A DNA stretch of 64,000 nucleotides from Oleiagrimonas sp035690885 (GTDB taxonomy: Bacteria > Pseudomonadota > Gammaproteobacteria > Xanthomonadales > Rhodanobacteraceae), in assembly GCA_035690885.1 (NCBI GenBank), contig DASSKC010000014.1, forward strand, positions 10,479-74,478, in the 5' to 3' direction. Below the pieces are notes generated by a model. That model had not been told where the DNA came from. It saw nothing but the letters and a program-made list of their open reading frames with translations, and did not search any database. The position numbers and the translations under genes were made by a program. Shown one piece after another: positions 42,513 to 50,811 of this stretch; the stretch's first letter is position 1; every line of letters begins with the position of its first letter.

Positions 42513-43433
42513 ATGAATAACCTGATCAAACCGCTGCTTTTCGTCGCCTTCGCGCTGGTTGCTGTCCCGGCCATGGCCGATACACCGATCCACCAAAGCC
42601 ACGCGCTGGATCCGGACGCCGAACTGACGGTGCGCAATGTGTCCGGCGCGATCATCGTGCACACGTGGGATCGCCACGAGGTACGCATCACCGGCACGCT
42701 GGGCAACAACGTGCGCAAACTGGAGATCGACGGCGACGCGCACGAGCTGGAAATCGCGGTCAAGGGGCCGAACGACGACGACTCGGGCTGGCTCGACTGG
42801 GGCAGCGACAGTTCCATGGGGCCGACCACACTGGAGTTGACGGTACCCAAAAGCGTGAATCTGGAACTGCACACGGTCAGCGCGCGTATCGAAGCGGACG
42901 GCCTTGACGGTGGCGAGATCGACGCCAAGAGCGTCAGTGGCAACATCACCATCAAGGCGCACAGCCCGGACATCGATATCGACAGCGTCAGTGGCGACGT
43001 GCGGTTCTCCGGCCAGGCAGGCGAGATCGAGATCACCACGGTCAGCGGCGATATCCGCGCCGGTCAAGCCGGACACGAAGCAAACACGCAAAGTGTCTCC
43101 GGCGACATTCACCTCAGCGGCGGCCCTTTGCACGAGGTGTCGATGGAAAGCGTCTCCGGCGACCTGTTTTTCGACGGCGCCCTGACCGCTGACGCCAAGG
43201 CCGACCTGCACTCGATGAGCGGCGACATCCACCTCACGTTGCCGGAACCACCGCAGGCCACGCTCAAGGCCACGACCTTCAGCGGCGACATCCGCAGCCC
43301 CTGGGGCAAGGTCAATGAACCCGAGTACGGCCCCGGTTCCAAGCTCGACACCCGGATCGGTTCCGGTGACGCGCGCATCACGCTGAAAACGTTCAGCGGC
43401 GACGTCGATATTCGCAAGGGAACCTCTGAATAA
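42513..43433 (+). CDS. DUF4097 family secreted beta-helix protein
   Basis: A 306-residue exported protein. A signal peptide (cleavage after VPAMA) is followed by a regular series of short repeats built on S-V-S-G-D/N-I (VSGNITI, VSGDVRF, VSGDIRA, VSGDIHL, VSGDLFF, MSGDIHL, FSGDIRS, FSGDVDI), each about 20 residues, predicting a right-handed beta-solenoid. An acidic patch (NDDDSGWLDWGSD) precedes them. DUF4097 proteins often follow ECF sigma/anti-sigma genes, as here. Biochemical role unknown. Confidence 0.8.
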   Translation: MNNLIKPLLFVAFALVAVPAMADTPIHQSHALDPDAELTVRNVSGAIIVHTWDRHEVRITGTLGNNVRKLEIDGDAHELEIAVKGPNDDDSGWLDWGSDSSMGPTTLELTVPKSVNLELHTVSARIEADGLDGGEIDAKSVSGNITIKAHSPDIDIDSVSGDVRFSGQAGEIEITTVSGDIRAGQAGHEANTQSVSGDIHLSGGPLHEVSMESVSGDLFFDGALTADAKADLHSMSGDIHLTLPEPPQATLKATTFSGDIRSPWGKVNEPEYGPGSKLDTRIGSGDARITLKTFSGDVDIRKGTSE

Positions 43434-43442
43434 ATCTGCGCG

Positions 43443-43454
43443 GCTTGCGCAAGC
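43443..43454. repeat. Palindrome GCTTGCGCAAGC between the DUF4097 gene and metF
   Basis: A perfect 12-bp palindrome 9 bases after the DUF4097 stop. It has no T-run, so it is at best a weak transcript-end hairpin. Confidence 0.3.
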
Positions 43455-43481
43455 ATGGCGTGTGCTGTCATCATTCTTTCC

Positions 43482-43497
43482 ATCTTGATGAAGAGAT
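43482..43497. promoter_or_regulatory. Candidate operator upstream of metF (ATCTT-GATG-AAGAGAT)
   Basis: A near-perfect inverted repeat 13 bases before the metF start. ATCTT/AAGAT-type palindromes are reported upstream of methionine-cycle genes under SahR/SamR-type regulators in proteobacteria. No regulator gene is nearby and the match is by eye only. Confidence 0.3.
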
Positions 43498-43510
43498 ATG
43501 ACACGCCGCC

Positions 43511-44332
43511 ATGCCTGCCATCTCGTTGGAATTCTTTCCCCCGAAAACCGACAAGCAGCACACCCAGTTCGAGCGCGCCGTACCGCGGCTGAAAGCCATC
43601 GATCCGGAGTACGCCAGCGTCACCTTTGGCGCCGGCGGCTCGACGTTGAGTTACACGCCAGCCACCGTGAAAGCGCTGATGGACCAGGGCATCGACACCG
43701 CGCCGCACCTGTCGTGCGTGGGCGGCACGCGCGCGGAAATCGGTGCACTGCTCGACCATTACCGTGAGCTCGGTTGCCGCCGCGTGGTGGCACTGCGTGG
43801 CGACCTGCCCTCGGGCATGGCCTCGCCCGGCGACCTGCGTTATGCCAACGAGCTGGTCACTTTCATCCGCGAGCACTCGGGCGATCATTTCCAGATCGAC
43901 GTCGGCTGCTACCCCGAGATCCATCCGCAAGCGGAAGACGCGATCGCCGACCTGCGCTACTTCAAGGCCAAGGTCGACGCCGGCGCCGACAGCGCGATCA
44001 CGCAGTATTTCTTCAACCCGGATGCGTATTTTCGTTTCGTCGACGACGTCGCGCGTCTGGGCGTGACCACGCCGATCGTGCCGGGCATCATGCCGATCTC
44101 CAACTTCGGTCAGCTCAAACGCTTTTCCGAAACCTGCGGCGCCGAAATCCCGCGCTGGATCAGCAAGCGCATGCAGGCATTCGGCGACGATGCGCAAAGC
44201 GTGCGCGAAACCGGCGCCGACGTGGTCGCGGCCATGTGCCGGCGTCTGCTCGACGGTGGCGCGCCGGGCCTGCACCTTTACACGCTCAACCGCGCGGTGG
44301 CCACGCTGGCCGTGATCGAGCGTCTGAACTGA
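43511..44332 (+). CDS. metF: 5,10-methylenetetrahydrofolate reductase
   Basis: A 273-residue FAD-dependent TIM-barrel enzyme making 5-methyl-THF for methionine synthesis. Family marks are the opening ISLEFFPPKT, the VTFGAGGST block, HLSCVGGT, VALRGDLP and the C-terminal GLHLYTLNRA. The length is usual for short bacterial MetF. It is not next to ahcY or metH in this window and follows an unrelated sigma-factor operon. Confidence 0.96.
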   Translation: MPAISLEFFPPKTDKQHTQFERAVPRLKAIDPEYASVTFGAGGSTLSYTPATVKALMDQGIDTAPHLSCVGGTRAEIGALLDHYRELGCRRVVALRGDLPSGMASPGDLRYANELVTFIREHSGDHFQIDVGCYPEIHPQAEDAIADLRYFKAKVDAGADSAITQYFFNPDAYFRFVDDVARLGVTTPIVPGIMPISNFGQLKRFSETCGAEIPRWISKRMQAFGDDAQSVRETGADVVAAMCRRLLDGGAPGLHLYTLNRAVATLAVIERLN

Positions 44333-44357
44333 AGCCGCAAACCACGACTGCTTGACG

Positions 44358-44383
44358 GCATATCCCGGTCTGGCCGGATATGC
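44358..44383. repeat. Hairpin GCATATCC/GGATATGC after metF
   Basis: A perfect 8-base inverted repeat with a GC-rich 10-base centre, 25 bases after metF. No T-run follows. It might end the metF transcript or serve the promoter of the next gene. Confidence 0.35.
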
Positions 44384-44430
44384 TGGCCGACATGTATCAC
44401 TCGCCAACGCGCCAGCATGGACCACGCCGG

Positions 44431-44985
44431 ATGCGGCTTCTGCTGGGGCTGGCGTTGCTCATCGGCAGCGGGGCCTGCGTGGCCGGCACGCACATCCACC
44501 ATTGCGTCGCCGCCGACGGCACGCCGGTGTTCACCGACAAACCATGCGCCAGCCTTGGCGCCATGCCGACCGACCGCGCAACCAACCCGCTGTCGCCACG
44601 CGGAACGCATCCCGTTCGCCACTGCCCGATGGACATGGATGCGCTGCGCAAACGTGTCGCGCGCGTGTTCCGCGCCGGCAACGCCAATGCGCTGGCCGGC
44701 CTGATGCTCTGGCGCGGTTATGGCGAAAACGCGGCGGCGGACACCGTGCAGCATCTCGCCGAACTGATGCGTTCGCCGTTTCTGGGGCTGGTTGAAACGG
44801 TTGCCACCACGGCACCGGTCACATCCACGTCCACATGGCCGCCGTGGCGGCCGCTGGACCCGCAACCATCATTGGTGCCGGGTGCAACAGACACGATCAT
44901 CGTGAAGATGGGTAACCCCTCGCGACCGCGAATCGCCTTCAACGTCATCCGCCGCGACGGCTGCCTGTGGCTCGATCAGCCGTAA
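44431..44985 (+). CDS. Secreted protein with DUF4124-like N-terminal motif
   Basis: A protein of about 184 residues with a signal peptide (MRLLLGLALLIGSGACVAG). The mature start HHCVAADGTPVFTDKPC is the DUF4124 pattern (short paired-Cys motif found in many secreted gammaproteobacterial proteins). The rest contains a helical region (MDALRKRVARVFRAGNANALAGLM), a Ser/Thr/Pro linker and a C-terminal segment IAFNVIRRDGCLWLDQ. I took Met at 44431; starts at 44380 or 44392 would lengthen the N-region. Function unknown. Confidence 0.6.
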   Translation: MRLLLGLALLIGSGACVAGTHIHHCVAADGTPVFTDKPCASLGAMPTDRATNPLSPRGTHPVRHCPMDMDALRKRVARVFRAGNANALAGLMLWRGYGENAAADTVQHLAELMRSPFLGLVETVATTAPVTSTSTWPPWRPLDPQPSLVPGATDTIIVKMGNPSRPRIAFNVIRRDGCLWLDQP

Positions 44986-45016
44986 GCCACGTCCGGGTCG
45001 GTCTGACCTTGCTGTC

Positions 45017-45102
45017 GTAGGAGCGGCGGAAGCCGCGATTGCAGGTCGCCGCAAGGTATCCATTGTTCCGGCACGTCCAATCGCGGCTTCCGCCGCTCCT
45101 AC
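45017..45102. repeat. Paired REP-like palindrome, copy 2
   Basis: A perfect pair of 24-base inverted arms, GTAGGAGCGGCGGAAGCCGC... at 45017-45040 and its inverse at 45079-45102, with 38 bases between. The 21-base core is identical to the pair at 10901-10991. It lies in the convergent gap between the DUF4124-like gene and nusB. Confidence 0.9.
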
Positions 45103-45110
45103 GGTCGTTT

Positions 45111-45556
45111 TCACGCGCCTTTTTCGGTGGCGCGCCAGTCCGCGGCGAGCTTGTCCAGCACGCCGTTGACGTAGGTGTGGCCGTGCTCGGCACCGAAGCG
45201 CTTGGTCGCTTCGACCGCCTCGTTGAGGATGACCCGGTACGGCACGTCGATGCGGTATTTGAGCTCCCACGCACCCAGGCGCAAAGCCGCCCGCTCGATC
45301 GGGTCGACCGACTCGACGGCGCGATCCAGATGCGGCGCCAGGCCCGCGTCCAGCTCGGCACAATGGGCTTCCACGCCGTGCAGCGCATCTTCGAAATACG
45401 CCAGGTCGGCGACCTTCATGTCCTGCTCGTGGCGAAACTGCTCGATCACCTTGTCCATGCCCTGGCCACCGATCTGCCAGGCGTAAATCGCCTGCAGCGC
45501 ACGCCGCCGCGCGCGCGAACGGGCCGCGGCATCCACACCCATGGCGTTGGGATGAC

Positions 45557-45560
<4 letters not shown>
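45111..45560 (-). CDS. nusB: Transcription antitermination factor NusB
   Basis: A 149-residue all-helical NusB, which binds boxA RNA with S10 in rRNA antitermination. Typical blocks are ARRRALQAIYAWQIGG, DPIERAALRLGAWEL, and PYRVILNEAVEATKRFGAEHGHTYVNGVLDKLA. The ATG at 45560 overlaps the ribH stop by 4 bases. It is the last gene of the riboflavin operon, as in many proteobacteria. Confidence 0.96.
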
Positions 45561-46021
<461 letters not shown>

Positions 46022-46064
46022 GAGCCACAGTGCTCCATTGTGCAGCCGCAAATTCTACCAGCAA

Positions 46065-47030
46065 TCACCCCGACTCCCCGACGCGAGCCGCTTGCGGGCG
46101 TGCCTCGAGATACGGATAACCCGTGAAGGCCAGCTCGACCTTGCCGTCTTCGGCCACGCGCAAGTGCGCACGACCGCCCACCGGCAGCGTCAGCTTGTCG
46201 CGGCAATGCCCGAACGGCAGGTGCGTGACCACGGGCGCGTCGGTCAGCGTGCGCAGGTGGCGCACCAGCGCGGCCAGGTCATAGCCGCGGTCGTACTCGT
46301 CGGCACGGTAGCCGGAAAAGTCACCCAGCACGATCGCGTTCTGGCGGTCCAGTACGCCGGACAATTTCAACTGGTACAACATGCGCTCGACGCGGTACAT
46401 CGGCTCGAACACATCCTCCAGAAACAGGATGCCGCGCTCGATACCCGGCACGTACGGCGTGCCCAGCAGGCTGCACAACGTGGCCAGGTTGCCGCCCCAC
46501 AGGCGGCCGGTCACATTGACCCGCGCCGACATCGCCGAGCCCTGCCAGCGCACCACGCGCGCCGACGCATGGATGGCACGATCAAATGCATCGACGGTGA
46601 ACTGGCTGGTGGTCTGGCCACCGAAATCGTAGGCCAGCATGGGACCGGCAAAGGTGACCACGCGGGCCTTGGCCAGCAGCGCCAGACTCAACGCAGTGAA
46701 GTCGCTGTGACCCACGATCACGCAATGGCTGCCCGACAGACGCTCACGCAAGCCGGCATAGTCCAGATGCTCCAGCAGACGATGCATGCCGTAACCGCCA
46801 CGGACCGCCATCACGACATCCGGCAGCGATTGCGCGGGATCGGCCAACGCATTGATGTCGCCGGCACGCTCCGCGTCGGTGCCGGCAAAGCGTTGATGGC
46901 GGCGTGCAGCGGCGTCTTCACCCGTGACCTGCCAGCCCGATTCCCGCAGACGCTGCGCGCCACGCGCCACGGCCTCCCGGGCCGGCCAACCGGAAGGGGC
47001 AATCAGGTGCAGATGTGGTGTGTCGGACAT
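46065..47030 (-). CDS. ldcA: LD-carboxypeptidase (muramoyltetrapeptide carboxypeptidase, S66 family)
   Basis: A 321-residue S66 peptidase that removes the terminal D-Ala from murein tetrapeptides during peptidoglycan recycling. The opening HLIAPSGWP, the MAVRGGYGMHRLLEHLDY block, the Ser nucleophile in VIVGHSDFTALSLAL, and GNLATLCSLLGTPY plus the C-terminal VTHLPFGHCRDKLTLPVGGRAHL (His) are all family marks. No signal peptide, so cytoplasmic. It is embedded between riboflavin genes, an unrelated pathway. Confidence 0.9.
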   Translation of the reverse strand: MSDTPHLHLIAPSGWPAREAVARGAQRLRESGWQVTGEDAAARRHQRFAGTDAERAGDINALADPAQSLPDVVMAVRGGYGMHRLLEHLDYAGLRERLSGSHCVIVGHSDFTALSLALLAKARVVTFAGPMLAYDFGGQTTSQFTVDAFDRAIHASARVVRWQGSAMSARVNVTGRLWGGNLATLCSLLGTPYVPGIERGILFLEDVFEPMYRVERMLYQLKLSGVLDRQNAIVLGDFSGYRADEYDRGYDLAALVRHLRTLTDAPVVTHLPFGHCRDKLTLPVGGRAHLRVAEDGKVELAFTGYPYLEARPQAARVGESG

Positions 47031-47057
47031 GCCGCCATCCTGAACGAAAAGCCGGTA

Positions 47058-48170
47058 TCAGGGAAATGCCTTGCCCTCATCGCCCCATTCGACGACTTCC
47101 AGCCCGAATCCCCCCAACCCGACCAGCTTGCGCGGCGTGCCCAACACGCGCAAGCGACACACGCCCAGATCGGCCAGAATCTGTGCGCCAAGTCCCAATT
47201 GTTTCCATTCCTGGCGCTCCTTGTCGCCGTCATCGGCCGCCGGCACCTGCCCTTTCAGGCGCGCCAGCAAGGCATCGGCGGTGTCCTCGCCGGACAGCAC
47301 CAGCAACACGCCGCGGCCTTCGCGATCGATGTGTTGCAATGCCGCCGTGACGGTCAGGCCGAGATCATCGCGTTTCAAGTGCAGCACGTCCGACAGCGTG
47401 TTGCGCACATGCACGCGGGTCAGCACCGGTTCGCCGTCAGCCACCTCGCCGCGCGACAGCGAAAAATGCAAACCGTGCCGGAGCCGGTCGCGGAAAGCGA
47501 CCAGGTGGAACGCGCCGGCCTCGGTTTCCACGTCGGCTTCGTGCACGCGTTCGATGGTCTTTTCGGTTTCGAGTCGATAACGGATCAGGTCGGCGATAGT
47601 GCCGATCTTGAGACCGTGCTTTTTCGCGAACGCCTCCAGGTCCGGACGCCGTGCCATCGAGCCGTCCTCGTGCAGTACCTCGACCAGCACGCCGGCCGGC
47701 TCCAGACCGGCCAGCCCGGGCAAGTCCGTCGAGGCTTCGGTATGCCCGGCGCGGCTGAGCACGCCGCCGGGCTGGGCCGTCAACGGAAACACGTGGCCGG
47801 GCTGGGTCAGGTCGGTGGCCTTGGCATCCGGCCGCACCGCGGCTTGCACGGTACGCGCGCGGTCATAGGCGGATATGCCGGTGGTGACGCCTTCGGCAGC
47901 CTCGATCGAAACGGTGAAATTGGTGTGATACGGCGAGGTGTTGTCGCTGACCATGGGCTTGAGGCCCAACAGATGACAGCGCTGCTCGGTCAATGCCAGG
48001 CAGACCAAGCCGCGCGCCTCGCGGACCATGAAGTTGATGTCTTCGGGACGTACATGGCTGGCGGCCATGATCACGTCGCCTTCGTTTTCGCGGTCTTCGT
48101 CATCCAGCATCACGACCATGCGGCCGGCGCGGATGTCGTCGATGATTTCGGGGATGGTGTTGAAGGGCAT
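47058..48170 (-). CDS. ribB: 3,4-dihydroxy-2-butanone-4-phosphate synthase with degenerate GTP cyclohydrolase II domain (RibBX type)
   Basis: A 370-residue two-domain protein. The N-terminal DHBP synthase (1-205) is intact: DDEDRENEGDVIMAA, and TQPGHVFPLTAQPGGVLSRAGHTEAS. The C-terminal half resembles GTP cyclohydrolase II, but the zinc/catalytic block that should read ECxxGDxF...RCDCG is replaced by VRNTLSDVLHLKRDDL with no Cys. GCHII activity is therefore unlikely; a separate RibA should exist elsewhere. Such RibBX proteins are known in other proteobacteria. Start at 48170. Confidence 0.92.
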   Translation of the reverse strand: MPFNTIPEIIDDIRAGRMVVMLDDEDRENEGDVIMAASHVRPEDINFMVREARGLVCLALTEQRCHLLGLKPMVSDNTSPYHTNFTVSIEAAEGVTTGISAYDRARTVQAAVRPDAKATDLTQPGHVFPLTAQPGGVLSRAGHTEASTDLPGLAGLEPAGVLVEVLHEDGSMARRPDLEAFAKKHGLKIGTIADLIRYRLETEKTIERVHEADVETEAGAFHLVAFRDRLRHGLHFSLSRGEVADGEPVLTRVHVRNTLSDVLHLKRDDLGLTVTAALQHIDREGRGVLLVLSGEDTADALLARLKGQVPAADDGDKERQEWKQLGLGAQILADLGVCRLRVLGTPRKLVGLGGFGLEVVEWGDEGKAFP

Positions 48171-48255
48171 GGGCGTGGTTCCGGGCGTTGAGGCAAGTGA
48201 GGGTGCTCCACGCCGGTAGAGGGGCGAGGGGCTGGGGGCGAGGGGCTGGGCGGGT

Positions 48256-48897
48256 TCAGGCGTAGCCGTGGCGGGCGAGGAAGTCGGTGTCGATGCCGGG
48301 TTTGTGGTCGTGCGAGAGCAGGCGCTCGACATAGCGTGCGAGTACGTCGACTTCGATATTGACGGCGTCGCCGGCGCGACGCGCGCGGAAGGCGGTGCGC
48401 TCGACGGTGTGCGGGATGAGGTTGATGCCGAAACGGCTGCCATCGACTTCGTTGACGGTCAGGCTGGTGCCGTCGATGGTGACCGAGCCCTTGGTCGCGA
48501 TGTAACGCGACAAGTCCTTTGGCACCTCGATCTTCCAGCGCGTGGAACGTCCGTCCGGCGTTACCGACAACACTTTGCCAACGCCATCGACATGGCCGGA
48601 AACCAGGTGTCCGCCGAGGTGATCGGCCAGGCGCAAGGCCGTTTCGAGATTCACGAGATCGCCGGGGGAACGCTTGCCCAGTGTGGTCAGCGCCAGCGTC
48701 TCATTGGAGACATCCGCGGCAAAGCCGTGCTCGGACAAGGCCACCGCGGTCAGGCACACGCCGGACACGGCGATCGAATCGCCGAGTTGCGCATCGGAAA
48801 GATCGAGGTCGGCGCTGTCGACATGCACGCGCATGTCTCCGCCGCGCGGCTCCAGCCGCTCGATGCGACCGACCGCCTGGATGATGCCGGTAAACAT
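48256..48897 (-). CDS. ribE: Riboflavin synthase
   Basis: A 213-residue lumazine-dismutating enzyme formed by two similar lumazine-binding barrels. MFTGIIQAVGRIERLE opens repeat 1 and GHVDGVGKVLSV repeat 2; SGVCLTAV and IDGTSLTVNEV are the matching core blocks. It is the first gene behind the FMN riboswitch, followed by ribBX, ldcA, ribH and nusB. Confidence 0.96.
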   Translation of the reverse strand: MFTGIIQAVGRIERLEPRGGDMRVHVDSADLDLSDAQLGDSIAVSGVCLTAVALSEHGFAADVSNETLALTTLGKRSPGDLVNLETALRLADHLGGHLVSGHVDGVGKVLSVTPDGRSTRWKIEVPKDLSRYIATKGSVTIDGTSLTVNEVDGSRFGINLIPHTVERTAFRARRAGDAVNIEVDVLARYVERLLSHDHKPGIDTDFLARHGYA

Positions 48898-48978
48898 CTA
48901 AGACCACCGCCGCGACGAGGTGACCAGATGATGGAGCTTGCTTGTGTTCATGAAACGTTTCCCGTCACGAAATGCACG

Positions 48979-49001
48979 AAAAACGCCCCAAGGCTCGAGG
49001 C
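48979..49001 (-). terminator. Putative regulatory terminator between FMN riboswitch and ribE
   Basis: On the minus strand GCCTC-loop-GGGGC (5 bp, one G-U pair) followed by GTTTTT, just after a GGCAAC/GTTGCC hairpin (49006-49023). Its position downstream of the RFN aptamer fits transcriptional attenuation. The stem is short, so confidence is moderate. Confidence 0.55.
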
Positions 49002-49030
49002 TTCCGGCAACAAGGAAGTTGCCGTGGCCG

Positions 49031-49165
49031 TCTTCTTTCATCCGGACTATGACCGTCGGCTCCGGATTCACACCGGATCTGCTGACCTCCGGTCACCGAC
49101 CGAAGCGCTCGCGGGCTTGTCCCGAGGGACTTACCGCCGGTGGGGACTTCCACCCCGCCCTGAAG
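49031..49165 (-). ncRNA. FMN riboswitch (RFN element)
   Basis: The minus strand carries the conserved RFN core in order: CTTCAGGGCGGGGTG, GGCGGTAAGTCCC, AGCCCGCGAGCG, GGTCAGCAGATCCGGTGTGA, TCCGGAGCCGACGGTCATAG, TCCGGATGAAAGAAG. It lies 134 bases before ribE and should switch the ribE-ribBX-ldcA-ribH-nusB operon off at high FMN. Confidence 0.97.
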
Positions 49166-49224
49166 ACGTTTGCCGGCCACGCCGGCGAGGACACTTTACC
49201 ACTCACGCGGCATGCGCGTGACGA

Positions 49225-50649
49225 TCAGGCCGCCTTGCGTGACACCACGGCATCGGCATCGGCGACTGCTTGGGTATCCGGGATCCGACCGGCCTCATCA
49301 CCAAACGGCACGCCACGGCGCTCGGCGTTGTACAAGGCGTGATCGAGAATGCCTTCGCGCTTGGCCACGACGGTCGGCACCAGCGCCTGCCCGGCCACGT
49401 TCAATGCCGTACGCGCCATGTCCAATACCGGGTCCACGGCCAGCAGCAGGCCGACGCCCTCAAGCGGCAAGCCCAGCGTCGACAGCGTCAAGGTCAGCAT
49501 GATGACGGCGCCGGTCATGCCCGCCGTCGCCGCCGAGCCGACCACCGATACCAGCACGATCAAGGCGTACTGCAAGATCGTCAGGTCGATGCCATAAAAT
49601 TGCGCCACGAAGATCGCCGCCAACGCGGGATAGATCGCCGCGCAGCCGTCCATCTTGGTGGTCGCCCCCAGTGGCACGGCGAACGCGGCATACGCACGCG
49701 GCACGCCGAGATTGCGCTCGGTCACCTGCTGGGTCAATGGCAAGGTGCCGATCGACGAGCGGCTGACGAAGCCCAGTTGCACCGCCGGCCACACCCCGGA
49801 AAAGTATTTCTTCACGGACAAGCCGTGGCTTTTGACCAGCACGGGGTACACACCGAACAACACGATCGCCAGGCCGAGATACACCGCGCCGATGAACCAC
49901 GCCAGCGAAGCCAGCGTCGGCGTGCCGTACGCGGCCACGGCGTGACCGATCAGGGCCAACGTGCCGATCGGTGCCAGGCGGATGATCCACCACAACACTT
50001 TCTGCACGATCGCCAGCACCGACTCGTTGAAGGCCAGGAACGGCTCGGCCTTGCCGCCCACCTTGAGCGCCGCAATACCCAGCGCCGCCGCCACGACGAT
50101 GACCTGCAAGACGTTGAAACCGAGCGCATACGTGGTTTGCCCCGCAGCGCCCGTATCCGCGGACAAGGCCAGACCCAGATAATTGTGCGGAATCAACCCG
50201 ATCAGAAAATCCCACCACGAGCCGACGACCGCAGGTGCCTGTGCCACCAGCGTTGCATCACCCACATGCAAGCCGGGCTTGAGAGTCACCCCCAGGGCAA
50301 TCCCGATCGACACCGCGATGAGCGCCGTGATCGCGAACCACAACAAGGTCTGCGCGGCCAGTCGCGCGGCATTGGAGACGCGACGCAGATTGGCAATGCT
50401 GGAAATGATGGCCGTGGAGATCAGCGGGATCACGGCGGCCTTCAGCAAATCCACGTAGGCATGGCCAATGGTGTCCAGCGTCCGGGTCAGGCCATTGGCC
50501 GAACCATCGGCTTGCGTGCCCATGGCTGCGGCCACGAAGCCGACCACCACCCCCAACACCAGGCCGGCGGTCACCTGCACGCCAAAGGAGGTCAGCCACC
50601 ACGGCCATGGCTTGCGCGCGGTTGGCGCGACATCGGTACGGACTGTCAC
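49225..50649 (-). CDS. Dicarboxylate/amino acid:cation symporter (DAACS family)
   Basis: A protein of about 474 residues with eight or more membrane segments and two re-entrant loops. The serine-rich loop is seen as FVSRSSIGTLPLT, and the conserved GATTKMDGCAAIYP and MTGAVIMLTLTLSTLGLPLEGVGLLLAVDPVLDMARTALNVAG blocks form the substrate/Na or proton site. I prefer the GTG at 50649, with GAGGAAG 6-8 bases upstream, over an ATG at 50679. Likely substrates are glutamate, aspartate or C4-dicarboxylates. Confidence 0.88.
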   Translation of the reverse strand: MTVRTDVAPTARKPWPWWLTSFGVQVTAGLVLGVVVGFVAAAMGTQADGSANGLTRTLDTIGHAYVDLLKAAVIPLISTAIISSIANLRRVSNAARLAAQTLLWFAITALIAVSIGIALGVTLKPGLHVGDATLVAQAPAVVGSWWDFLIGLIPHNYLGLALSADTGAAGQTTYALGFNVLQVIVVAAALGIAALKVGGKAEPFLAFNESVLAIVQKVLWWIIRLAPIGTLALIGHAVAAYGTPTLASLAWFIGAVYLGLAIVLFGVYPVLVKSHGLSVKKYFSGVWPAVQLGFVSRSSIGTLPLTQQVTERNLGVPRAYAAFAVPLGATTKMDGCAAIYPALAAIFVAQFYGIDLTILQYALIVLVSVVGSAATAGMTGAVIMLTLTLSTLGLPLEGVGLLLAVDPVLDMARTALNVAGQALVPTVVAKREGILDHALYNAERRGVPFGDEAGRIPDTQAVADADAVVSRKAA

Positions 50650-50811
50650 GGGATCTTCCTCACTTCGGGGTCGGGACAAGTACTTGGAAACACCAACGCG
50701 GAGCCATCCACGCCGGGATCAGACCGCAATCCTATGCAGCGCTCATCAAAACAAGAAGTTGCAAGAACGCATGGCCTTATACACGTTTGGTACTAAGATC
50801 CCCGGGACCCG

